From an uncultured Phycisphaerales bacterium (lineage in GTDB: Bacteria > Planctomycetota > Phycisphaerae > WQYP01), in NCBI GenBank assembly GCA_903868035.1, contig CAIPTQ010000300.1, positions 1 through 19,020 on the forward strand: a stretch of DNA of 19,020 nt. The letters are read 5' to 3'. The notes below the pieces were generated by a model. The model made no database searches and was not told the origin of the DNA. It saw nothing but the letters and a program-made list of their open reading frames with translations. Of this stretch, positions 1-8,432 are shown one piece after another. Both the position numbers and the translations under genes were made by a program. The first letter of the stretch is position 1. Each line of letters begins with the position of its first letter.

Positions 1-144
1 AGGGTGGGCCACGCGTCCGCCACGGCGCGGAAATCAGCATCATTGGGAGTCGATATTGACGCAAAATGTTCCCCCGTGGGTTCCCCCGGCGCTCCTGCAT
101 TTTCTGTAAGTGATTGTGGCGTCTTATCTTGTGCGTTTTCGGCC
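1..144. other. unassigned left edge, possible tail of an integrated element
   Basis: I can assign no gene here with confidence. The plus strand is open in frame 1 from the window edge through to a TGA at 259-261. Its first part reads like a hydrophilic, low-complexity C-terminal tail, but after about 145 it reads antisense through the tRNA fragment, so that part cannot be an old coding sequence. The tail would fit the 3' end of a tyrosine recombinase lying next to its attachment site, but no catalytic motif is visible in the window. Confidence 0.2.
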
Positions 145-187
145 CTAGCTTGCAAAGCTTGTGCTCTCCCAATTGAGCTACGGCCCT
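145..187 (-). tRNA. tRNA-Ala(UGC) fragment, 5' half only (disrupted gene)
   Basis: Read on the minus strand, bases 187-181 form the 5' acceptor strand (AGGGCCG) and 180-179 are TA. Bases 178-163 form a perfect D arm (GCTC, loop AATTGGGA, GAGC). Bases 161-157 are the 5' side of the anticodon stem, and 156-150 are the loop TTTGCAA with anticodon TGC (154-152), which reads alanine codons. The 3' side of the stem begins correctly (GCT, 149-147) but then has an A where a T is needed. Nothing after it resembles a variable loop, a GTTCGA T arm or the matching acceptor strand. The gene is therefore cut at the anticodon stem and cannot fold as a tRNA from what is visible. A tRNA intron, with the 3' exon left of the window, is an alternative I consider less likely. 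Confidence 0.75.
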
Positions 188-245
188 TGAACTGCCCGTG
201 GGCAGGAGTGATATATTACCAAGTTGCGCCGGGGACTGAAACTAT

Positions 246-259
246 GGCCAGTGGTCAGT
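246..259 (+). repeat. dispersed 14-nt repeat (GGCCAGTGGTCAGT), copy 1
   Basis: This 14-nt string occurs again in the other orientation at 13241-13254. The flanking bases here continue as GATCAGTGG, so the CAGTGRTCAGTG pattern repeats internally. The minus strand of this repeat supplies the last codons and stop of the RNase H-family gene (ATDH-stop). The second copy does the same for the hrpA-like gene. Confidence 0.6.
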
Positions 260-776
260 GATCAGTGGCAGCGGGGAGGGTTCCCAGCGGTTCCATTTTG
301 CCTCCGGTGTCCATGGCGAGGTTGGCCAGTTCGTCGGCGCGGGTGTTGGATTCGCGGTAGACGTGGGTGACGGTGACGTGGCCCAGGGCGCGGATCAGGG
401 CGAGGGCTTTTTGGAAGAGGGGTTTGAGGTCGGGGCTTTTGACCTTGTAGATGCCGTTGATCTGGCGGACGAGGAGTTCGCTGTCGGAACGGACGGCGAG
501 CTGGGCGGCGCCGAGGGCCTGGGCGGCGGCCAGGCCGCGGAGGAGGGCGGTATATTCGGCGACATTGTTGGTGGTACGGCCGAGAAACTCGGCGAGTTCG
601 TAGAGGGGCGTGCCGGCGTCATCGGTAAGGGTGACGCCGATGCCGGCGGGGCCGGGATTGCCGCGGGAGCCGCCGTCGAACTGGAGGATGAGGGACTTGC
701 CGCGGCCGCGGTCGTCCCAGCGGGGCTGGGACGCGGAACGTGACTGCGGGGGATTTTTATCGGGAAAGAGGGTCAT
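255..776 (-). CDS. ribonuclease HI family protein
   Basis: A 173-residue RNase HI fold protein predicted to cleave RNA in RNA-DNA hybrids in the cytoplasm. The four carboxylates of the family are all visible: D34 in FDGGSRGNPG, E74 in NNVAEYTAL, D98 in RSDSELL and D148 in NTRADELAN. It follows the shorter bacterial/archaeal type (QINGIYKVKSPDL, VYRESN) rather than the E. coli RnhA basic-loop type, so I give no gene symbol. A 25-residue disordered N-terminus precedes the domain. I chose the ATG at 776 because it lies 2 bp after the stop of the upstream zinc-ribbon gene; an ATG at 824 would overlap that gene by 45 bp. The two genes probably form an operon. The same pairing (zinc-ribbon coiled coil next to an RNase H domain) is known in actinobacteria (Rv2229c/Rv2228c). 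The last codons and stop fall in a dispersed repeat. Confidence 0.9.
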   Translation of the reverse strand: MTLFPDKNPPQSRSASQPRWDDRGRGKSLILQFDGGSRGNPGPAGIGVTLTDDAGTPLYELAEFLGRTTNNVAEYTALLRGLAAAQALGAAQLAVRSDSELLVRQINGIYKVKSPDLKPLFQKALALIRALGHVTVTHVYRESNTRADELANLAMDTGGKMEPLGTLPAATDH

Positions 777-778
777 GG

Positions 779-1525
779 TCAGGCGGGTCCGAGCATTTCG
801 GCGAGATAGAGGATGCGGTTGCAACTGTTGCAGCGGCGGATTTCATCGCGGCCGCGGAGGGCGTTGAGGTGTTCGACGTTCAGGCCCATGAAACACGAGC
901 CGCAGGAGACGGAATCGAGGTCGTTTTCGTCGTATTCGAGGGGGGCCATGGCGTCGCCGGGGAATTTCTGGCTGACCCGGTCGTACTGCCGGAGGGCTTC
1001 GGCGGGGACGTTGGCGGCGGCCTGGTCGCGGCGCGATTGCAGGGCGGCAATCTGGTCGTGGATCGCGCTGACCCTGTCGGCATGCTCGGCTTCGATTTTG
1101 GCCAGCACCTGGCGGTCGGTGGCGATTTGCTCCTTGAGGGCGGCGATGGTCTTGGCGACGGCCTCAAGCTGGCCCATCTGTTCGAGAAGGGCGGTTTCCA
1201 TTTTTGCGACTTCGGCTTTTTCGCCGGAAATCTGCACGAGAATGGCGGAGTATTCCTTATTCGTTTTGGCGTTGTTGAGCGAGCCCCGCATCTTTTCGAT
1301 GTGTTCCTGGTGGGATTTCATTTCCAGATCGCGGTTGGAAATGTCGGCTTGCAGCTTTTTGGAGGCGGCATCCTGGGTGTCGAGTTCGCGGGTAAGCTGG
1401 GCGATGCGGGCAAGCTGCTTCTTTTGATCTTTCTGGACATTTTCCAAGCCAACGTGCAACTGGTGCAGATCGCGGTCAATCTTGAACAGTGCCAAAAGGG
1501 CGGGAAGGGTCACTGTTGCGGGCAT
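779..1525 (-). CDS. coiled-coil C4-type zinc-ribbon protein (CdsZ/DUF164-like)
   Basis: A 248-residue protein. Residues 20-185 form a long heptad-rich helical hairpin containing the conserved NNAKTNKEYSAI turn (84-95). The C-terminal zinc ribbon has Cys pairs C208/C211 and C232/C235. This is the architecture of the zf-RING_7 family, whose members include chlamydial CdsZ and mycobacterial Rv2229c. The molecular role is poorly defined; nucleic-acid binding or a scaffold role is inference. The start at 1525 is supported by an AGGGAG Shine-Dalgarno 7 nt upstream. The RNase H-family gene follows 2 bp after the stop, which suggests co-transcription and a shared nucleic-acid role. A candidate -10 (TACACT, complement of 1556-1561) lies upstream on the minus strand. 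Confidence 0.88.
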   Translation of the reverse strand: MPATVTLPALLALFKIDRDLHQLHVGLENVQKDQKKQLARIAQLTRELDTQDAASKKLQADISNRDLEMKSHQEHIEKMRGSLNNAKTNKEYSAILVQISGEKAEVAKMETALLEQMGQLEAVAKTIAALKEQIATDRQVLAKIEAEHADRVSAIHDQIAALQSRRDQAAANVPAEALRQYDRVSQKFPGDAMAPLEYDENDLDSVSCGSCFMGLNVEHLNALRGRDEIRRCNSCNRILYLAEMLGPA

Positions 1526-1703
1526 GCGGACTCCCTGTCATGGAATCGAAAACTTGAGTGTACCATGTGCGGCCCCGATTCGCTACCGAGATGGGAACAT
1601 GCCGAAATGGGAAATAAGAAAATGGTGAATGTGGGATGGTAGATGAGACGATGGGACTGCGGCGGATTCCCACTGGCGGCCCACGCTTTGTGCCCCAAAT
1701 CTA

Positions 1704-1709
1704 TATAAT
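1704..1709 (+). promoter_or_regulatory. TATAAT -10 box just upstream of hrpB, candidate leaderless promoter
   Basis: A perfect TATAAT ends 7 nt before the hrpB ATG (1717), and no Shine-Dalgarno lies between. Transcription starting 6-8 nt after the hexamer would begin at or next to the A of the ATG. No clear -35 box is seen. The 191-bp divergent intergenic region (1526-1716) otherwise holds a purine-rich stretch near 1605-1650 and nothing I can name. Confidence 0.5.
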
Positions 1710-1716
1710 CCCCCGC

Positions 1717-4227
<2,511 letters not shown>

Positions 4228-4247
4228 TACGCCCCGCTTAGGATTGG

Positions 4248-4356
4248 CGAATCAATAACTGACACCGTCAAAGTGGCAGGCACTTTCCAAGTGCCGTCTG
4301 CCAAGGGCTCAACGGCACACGGAGTGTGCCTGCCACTTTTGACAGTTATTGATGCG
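4248..4356. repeat. 109-bp nested palindromic element (MITE-like)
   Basis: The outer arms are ATCAATAACTG (from 4251) and CAGTTATTGAT (to 4353). After a 5-bp insertion on the left, a second arm pair follows: TCAAAGTGGCAGGCAC and GTGCCTGCCACTTTTGA. Inside are two perfect 7-bp hairpins: GGCACTT-TCC-AAGTGCC (4279-4295) and GGCACAC-GGA-GTGTGCC (4314-4330). The element fills the gap between the convergent 3' ends of hrpB (4227) and the PH-domain gene (4364), so it may also act as a two-way terminator. It encodes no protein, and a mobile origin by transposition in trans is inference. Confidence 0.75.
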
Positions 4357-4363
4357 CCGGTCC

Positions 4364-5257
4364 TTACTGTTCCATGTACACCGCTCCGCGTTGCCGGGCG
4401 GCCAGGGGGACTTGCGTTTGCAGGTATTGGCGGACTTCCCGGGCGCGGGGGATTTGGTGGAGCATCAGCACGGGCGTGTCGGCATCGGTGGAGGTGAGCT
4501 TGACGGTGCCAAAGCCCAGGATGCGCTGGAGGAGGCCTTGTTCCAGGGAGATGTCGGTGACGCGGAAGAGTTCCAGGGAAGTGATGCTTTTGGAGAGGAT
4601 GCCTTTTTCGATGTCGATGCGGAGCGGACGGATGCTGATGTGCGTGCTTTTGGTCGCCAGGTAGAAGAACCACCCGATCAGGCCGGTGACGACGAGCGTG
4701 CCTAACACTCCGATGAAGAGATAGGCATGGAGGGCCTCGAAAAAGGCCAGGACAAAGATGACAAAAACAACGATGGCAAACAACGTCAGATACTTCCAGA
4801 AGTTGTCCCACTGCGAGGTATACAGCGTGAAGGCGGGGTCGTTGGCGCTGGCGGCCGCGTGAATGGATGGGGCGTGGGCGGGAAACGCGGCATGGGCGGC
4901 GGTGGGAGCGGTGGCTGGTGCGGCAGTGGGTACGGAAGTGGGGGCGGCCCGGTCGAGAAATTCGCCGCAGTGCTTGCACTTGCGGGCGATCGCCAGGATC
5001 ACTTCCCCGCAGAAGGGGCAACGCCTGGTCGGTTCGGTTTCAAAGGCGGGGATGGGGGCGGGCGCGGCGGTGGATACGGGCGCGGATGCGGGCGCAGGCG
5101 CAGGCGCGGTATCGGCGGGCGCGGCCGGTGGGGGCGCTTCGATCGCCGGATTGAGCCGTTGGTGGCATACCGGACAGTGAACCTCCCCGCCCGCCCGGAG
5201 CTGTTCATCGGAGAGCAGGAATTGATGGCCACATACGCAGGTGATTTTGTAGTCCAT
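4364..5257 (-). CDS. zinc-ribbon membrane protein with C-terminal PH (YdbS-like) domain
   Basis: A 297-residue protein with a distinct modular layout. An N-terminal Cys cluster (C7, C9, C28, C31) resembles a small zinc ribbon. A proline/alanine-rich linker (40-75) leads to a second zinc ribbon (C80PFC83 ... C94KHC97). A second Ala/Pro linker precedes two membrane segments (about 155-175 and 178-200). The C-terminus (201-285, beginning KSTHISIRPLRIDIEKG) matches the bacterial PH/YdbS type: a short beta-rich domain ending in LMLHQIPRAREVRQYL. The ribbons and the PH domain should face the cytoplasm. The function is unknown; a membrane-associated adaptor is inference. There is no clear Shine-Dalgarno before 5257. 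The stop sits 8 bp from the palindromic element. Confidence 0.8.
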   Translation of the reverse strand: MDYKITCVCGHQFLLSDEQLRAGGEVHCPVCHQRLNPAIEAPPPAAPADTAPAPAPASAPVSTAAPAPIPAFETEPTRRCPFCGEVILAIARKCKHCGEFLDRAAPTSVPTAAPATAPTAAHAAFPAHAPSIHAAASANDPAFTLYTSQWDNFWKYLTLFAIVVFVIFVLAFFEALHAYLFIGVLGTLVVTGLIGWFFYLATKSTHISIRPLRIDIEKGILSKSITSLELFRVTDISLEQGLLQRILGFGTVKLTSTDADTPVLMLHQIPRAREVRQYLQTQVPLAARQRGAVYMEQ

Positions 5258-5401
5258 GCGCGTATTGTCGGCCTTGGGGGCAAAAAAGGAAAGTGGTCAA
5301 GGGCAAATAGGCCCCGCGGCTGGCCCTTCCCGGCGGCGACCTCCCGGCGGAGCCGGAGCAGCGTTGGACCCTTCCGCCCAAAAGCTTTAACCTACACCCC
5401 C

Positions 5402-6115
5402 ATGATCAATCTCTCTGGCAAGTTCATTGTCTTCGACGGCCCGGACGGGTGCGGAAAAACCACCCAGCTCAAAACCCTCATCACCCGCCTCGAAGCCGCC
5501 GGCACCAAGGTCCGCCGCCTGCGCGAGCCCGGCGGCACGCCCATCGGCGAGCAAATCCGCGACGTCCTGCTGTCCACCAAAAACCAGGACATGGATCTCC
5601 GCTGCGAAATGCTCCTCTACATGGCCTCCCGCGCCCAGCTCGTCCATGACCAGATCAAGCCCGCCCTGGCCGCCGGCGAATGCGTCGTGGCCGATCGCTT
5701 CGCCTCCTCCACGCTGGCCTACCAGGGCGGCGGCGGCGGCATGAGCGTGGAACACATCCTGCACGTCGCCAATATCGCCATCGATGCCGCCTGGCCCGAC
5801 CTGACCATTATCTTCGACCTGGACACGGAGCAGGCGATGGCCCGGCTGAATCCCCTGTGGAACGGCGGCAAGGCGCGCGGCAAGGATGCCGAGCAAAACG
5901 TCTTGTTTGATGATGCCCACGTCAAGGACCGCATCGAACAGCGGGCGGGGGAGTATTTTCGGCGGGTGCGGGAGAATTACCTGTGGCAGGCCCGGCAATG
6001 GCCGGAACGCTATCGTATCGTGGATGCCGGCAAGACGATTCCGCAGGTGGAAAAGCAGGTGGGCAGAACGATTGAGGAGTTCTTCGATAATGGCCCATCG
6101 TCTTACATAAAATAG
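5402..6115 (+). CDS. tmk: thymidylate kinase
   Basis: A 237-residue dTMP kinase that phosphorylates dTMP to dTDP with ATP in the cytoplasm. Motifs are the P-loop GPDGCGKT (13-20), the dTMP-binding REPGGTPIG (41-49), the DRFASSTLAYQG signature (98-109) and LDxEQAMAR at 140-148. The start is the ATG at 5402, immediately before the conserved FIVFDGPDG strand. Longer in-frame upstream sequence is antisense to the previous gene. There is no Shine-Dalgarno (the upstream sequence is CCTACACCCCC), as with several genes here. The lid region (LNPLWNGGKARGKDAEQN) is somewhat longer than in E. coli. The 3' end overlaps the convergent higA-type gene by 13 bp. Confidence 0.95.
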   Translation: MINLSGKFIVFDGPDGCGKTTQLKTLITRLEAAGTKVRRLREPGGTPIGEQIRDVLLSTKNQDMDLRCEMLLYMASRAQLVHDQIKPALAAGECVVADRFASSTLAYQGGGGGMSVEHILHVANIAIDAAWPDLTIIFDLDTEQAMARLNPLWNGGKARGKDAEQNVLFDDAHVKDRIEQRAGEYFRRVRENYLWQARQWPERYRIVDAGKTIPQVEKQVGRTIEEFFDNGPSSYIK

Positions 6116-6522
6116 CCGGCGTCCAACTTGAAATGTGCCGCAAGAACGCGAATATGCGTTTTGGACAATTCCCGCCGACCTGTCAGGAGCAGCGATCCCA
6201 GGCTCCGGTTGCCCAACAGCCGCCCCAAATCCGAGGCGCTCCATCCCGCCTCCACCACCAAACAGCGCAGCCGTTCCAGCGGCGTTGCGGTGCGGAGCGG
6301 AATGCCGTGGAAGGCGTCCTCGTAATCTTCAATCAGCCGATCCAGCACGTCCAGGTACTCGGTCTCCCCTTCCGATAACGCCGCCTCCCCCTGGGCGGCC
6401 ACCTGCAATCCGACCTTGGTCGCCGCGTCCAATTCGCGTTCATTGCGAATGACGCGCAGCGGAAACCGCTTGATCAGGTCCAGATAATCATCCCGCGTCG
6501 GCTTCATCTGTTTGAGCTTCAT
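6103..6522 (-). CDS. higA: HigA-type antitoxin (orphan)
   Basis: A 139-residue protein of the HigA family (COG5499-like). The N-terminal helical region carries the family pattern KPTRDDYLDLIKRFPLRVI. The C-terminal HTH (about 91-130) contains ASDLGRLLGNRSLGSLLLTGRRELS. Such antitoxins bind HigB and repress their own promoter. I chose the ATG at 6522 because it overlaps the stop of the toxin reading frame in an ATGA arrangement and has an AAAGG Shine-Dalgarno upstream. Longer in-frame extensions read antisense-like residues through pheS. The cognate toxin survives only as its last ~27 codons (6519-6604), so this antitoxin is an orphan. The 3' end overlaps tmk by 13 bp. Confidence 0.85.
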   Translation of the reverse strand: MKLKQMKPTRDDYLDLIKRFPLRVIRNERELDAATKVGLQVAAQGEAALSEGETEYLDVLDRLIEDYEDAFHGIPLRTATPLERLRCLVVEAGWSASDLGRLLGNRSLGSLLLTGRRELSKTHIRVLAAHFKLDAGYFM

Positions 6523-6604
6523 AACTGGCCTTTCCATTTTTCCCGCGAGTATTCGGCGTGTGTCAGGATCATCGCCACGTAGACTTTGGAGCGGCATTCG
6601 CGCC
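6519..6604 (-). pseudogene. remnant of HigB-type toxin, C-terminal codons only
   Basis: Between the pheS stop and the higA start, the minus strand reads SKVYVAMILTHAEYSREKWK followed by GQL and a TGA. ILTHAEY near the C-terminus is the typical end of HigB-family mRNA interferases (xxGTHAEYDxW). The TGA (6521-6519) overlaps the higA ATG, the usual higB-higA arrangement. Going upstream, the frame runs into the 3' end of pheS in a different frame, so about three quarters of the toxin is gone. No sensible start codon or RNase core remains. Confidence 0.7.
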
Positions 6605-7657
6605 TCAGAACTGCCGCAGGAACCGCAGGTCGTTCTCCACCAGCACCCGGATGTCCGGCTCATTGCTGGCATTGACGATCCCATGCTTCCGCATGATGAG
6701 CCGCTCGATCCCGAAGCCGAAGGCCCAGCCGGTGTAGACTTCCGGATCGATCCCCACCGCGGCAAACACATTGGGGTCCACCATGCCGCAGCCGCCGATT
6801 TCCATCCATTTGGTTGAGCCATCCGCCAGATGTACCTGCACGTCCACTTCCGCCGAAGGCTCCGTGAACGGGAAGAAGGAAGGCCGGAACCGCGTTTTTA
6901 CATCCCCGCCGAAGTAGGCCTTGGCAAACTGATCGATGGTGGTGCGCAGGTCCACCATCGTGATCCCCTGGTCCACCACCAGCGCTTCGAGTTGATGGAA
7001 CTGGAACAAGTGCGTCGCGTCCACGGTGTCCGGCCGATAGACCCGCCCCGGGGCGACAATGCGAATCGGCGGCTTCTGCGACTGCATCACGCGAATCTGC
7101 ACCGAAGACGTCTGCGACCGCAGCATGTACGAATCCGCCCCGCCTGGTAACGCGGGCGTCCCGCCCGCCGTCTTGCGTTCCAGGTAAAAATTATCCAGCG
7201 GATCGCGTGCCGGGTGCGTGCGCGGAATGTTCAGCGCGTCGAAATTATGGAAGTCATCCTCCAGCTCCGGACCCTCGGCCACGGCAAACCCCATCCGCGC
7301 GAACAGGCTCGTCAGTTCGTTGATCGTCTGCGTGATGATGTGCAGCGACCCCGGCCGGTACGCCTCAAAGGCCACCCGTCCCGGCTCGGTCACATCAATC
7401 CCCGTTACCACTTTCGGCGCCGTCTCCGCCGCCGCCTTTTTCCCCTCGAATGCCGCCGTCACCGCCACCTTGATCTCATTCATCCGCTGGCCAAACCCCC
7501 GCTTCTCGGGCCCTGGCAGCGTCTTGAGATGCTCCGCCGCCTCCTTGAACAGCCCCTTGGCCCCCAAGTATTTGATCCGAAACGCCTCCAACTCCGCCGC
7601 CGTCATCGCCCCCGCCAAATCCGCCGCGGCACACTTCTGCAAATCATCCAGGTTCAT
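6605..7657 (-). CDS. pheS: phenylalanyl-tRNA synthetase alpha subunit
   Basis: A 350-residue catalytic alpha subunit, which with PheT (not in the window) charges tRNA-Phe. The N-terminal coiled-coil tRNA-binding arm spans about 1-85. The class II core has motif 1 around 101-135 (YRPGSLHIITQTINEL), HPARD (148-152), motif 2 near VAPGRVYRPDTVDATHLFQFHQLE, and motif 3 GWAFGFGIERLIMRKHGI close to the end. The start at 7657 has an AGGTGA Shine-Dalgarno at 5-nt spacing. Residues 162-171 (KTAGGTPALP) are encoded by a dispersed repeat and form an extra loop between FYLE and the LRSQTSSVQIR strand, where other PheS proteins have only a few residues. pheT is not adjacent, which is unusual but not rare. 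Confidence 0.96.
   Translation of the reverse strand: MNLDDLQKCAAADLAGAMTAAELEAFRIKYLGAKGLFKEAAEHLKTLPGPEKRGFGQRMNEIKVAVTAAFEGKKAAAETAPKVVTGIDVTEPGRVAFEAYRPGSLHIITQTINELTSLFARMGFAVAEGPELEDDFHNFDALNIPRTHPARDPLDNFYLERKTAGGTPALPGGADSYMLRSQTSSVQIRVMQSQKPPIRIVAPGRVYRPDTVDATHLFQFHQLEALVVDQGITMVDLRTTIDQFAKAYFGGDVKTRFRPSFFPFTEPSAEVDVQVHLADGSTKWMEIGGCGMVDPNVFAAVGIDPEVYTGWAFGFGIERLIMRKHGIVNASNEPDIRVLVENDLRFLRQF
7147..7172 (+). repeat. 26-nt GC-rich dispersed repeat inside pheS, copy 1
   Basis: The string GTAACGCGGGCGTCCCGCCC plus GCCGTC matches 11418-11443 at 25 of 26 positions. The core GGCGGGCGGGACGCCCGC-like sequence is nearly self-complementary and can form a hairpin. In pheS it lies on the non-coding strand and adds KTAGGTPALP in frame. 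Confidence 0.8.
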
Positions 7658-7730
7658 CGTTCACCTATAAAACCGTGAGAGTTTACGTATATTTCATGCT
7701 TCCGTCCAACACCAACCACCCGTCAATTTC

Positions 7731-7988
7731 ACCAGTTGCGAACCCTTTCTTAACCGTGACGCCAAGCACTTGATCCGCGCGGGCCTGATTGAGGCGTGGG
7801 GTCGAGGGATCGAGCGCCTGATGGATGCCTGCCGCGAGGCTGGCCAACCGGAGCCTACGTTTGAATATGAGGCCACGGGACTGCGGGTGAATTTTGCTTT
7901 CTCCAAAAAAACTACCCCCAAGACTACCCCAATGACTACCCCAATGACCCAGTCAACCCCCCCCTCCCGATGGCCGATAAACCGTTAG
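7731..7988 (+). pseudogene. C-terminal fragment of an AlbA_2/ATP-binding regulator
   Basis: The plus frame reads EPFLNRDAKHLIRAGLIEAW, then GRGIERLMDACREAGQPEPT and FEYEATGLRVNF. This is the C-terminal HATPase-like signature (xNPLIAxxFFRxGLIEAWGRGIERI) of AlbA_2-domain 'putative transcriptional regulator/ATP-binding' proteins, which are normally about 400-550 residues. The N-terminal AlbA_2 domain and most of the protein are absent; upstream sequence is the pheS promoter region. A TTPK/TTPM tandem tail, typical of these proteins, follows, and the frame then ends in an unrelated tail. Only an internal TTG (7770) could serve as a start, so I treat it as a remnant. Confidence 0.7.
7911..7946 (+). 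repeat. 12-nt tandem repeat, 3 units
   Basis: Three consecutive units of ACTACCCCMAWG (ACTACCCCCAAG, then ACTACCCCAATG twice) encode TTPK-TTPM-TTPM. They lie in the tail of the regulator fragment. The array is followed by a partial unit. Confidence 0.7.
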
Positions 7989-8066
7989 GTGCGGCGTCAT
8001 CATGCCTGCTACAATGTCCGCCGTTGATCCGTCCGGCATTCCCCCACTTCCGCACAGGAGCGTACC

Positions 8067-8354
8067 ATGGGCAAAAGCTTTCAAGACTGGCTCAAAGAAG
8101 GTGAAGACCTCTACAACGGAGCCATGAGCGAATACAAAGCCCTGGAGCAGCAGCTCGCGGAACTCCAGGAAAAGCTGGCCGCCAAGAAGATGGAAGTCAA
8201 CCAGATCGCCCACGTCATCGGCCAGTCCCCGATCGAGACCCCCGCGGTCGCCAAGGATGAATCCGCCGTCGAGGTGGTCGAGCACGGCCATGCCGCGCCC
8301 TACACGCGGAACACCATTGCCCGGGCACTGACCGGCCAGCCCATCCGGCGGTAA
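8067..8354 (+). CDS. small coiled-coil hypothetical protein
   Basis: A 95-residue hydrophilic protein I cannot assign to a characterised family. Residues 15-50 (EYKALEQQLAELQEKLAAKK) form a heptad coiled coil. The C-terminal part (AAPYTRNTIARALTGQPIRR) is short and basic and might be a small DNA- or partner-binding helix. There is no signal peptide. The start is well supported by a CAGGAG Shine-Dalgarno 7 nt upstream. A candidate -10 (TACAAT, 8010-8015) with a weak -35 lies upstream, so it is probably transcribed alone or with the methyltransferase 78 bp downstream. Confidence 0.75.
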   Translation: MGKSFQDWLKEGEDLYNGAMSEYKALEQQLAELQEKLAAKKMEVNQIAHVIGQSPIETPAVAKDESAVEVVEHGHAAPYTRNTIARALTGQPIRR

Positions 8355-8432
8355 TCCGATTCGTTGGACCCCCTTGTCCCCCTCCCCATAACCCCCGTGG
8401 CACTTTCCCCCGCTCCGTGTATGCGTCCCCCC

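Noticed and set aside
145..187. Complete tRNA-Ala gene
   Set aside because: No T arm, no 3' acceptor strand and a mismatch in the anticodon stem; only the 5' half is present.
740..1642. 300-codon plus-strand open frame
   Set aside because: Shadow of the zinc-ribbon gene; the minus frame has the coiled coil, the four cysteines and a Shine-Dalgarno.
4727..5401. N-terminal extension of tmk to 4727
   Set aside because: Antisense to the zinc-ribbon/PH gene and glycine/arginine-rich; kinase homology starts at 5402.
6523..6822. Longer higA start (in-frame ATG at 6822)
   Set aside because: The extra 100 residues are read out of frame through the 3' end of pheS; the toxin-stop overlap and Shine-Dalgarno support 6522.
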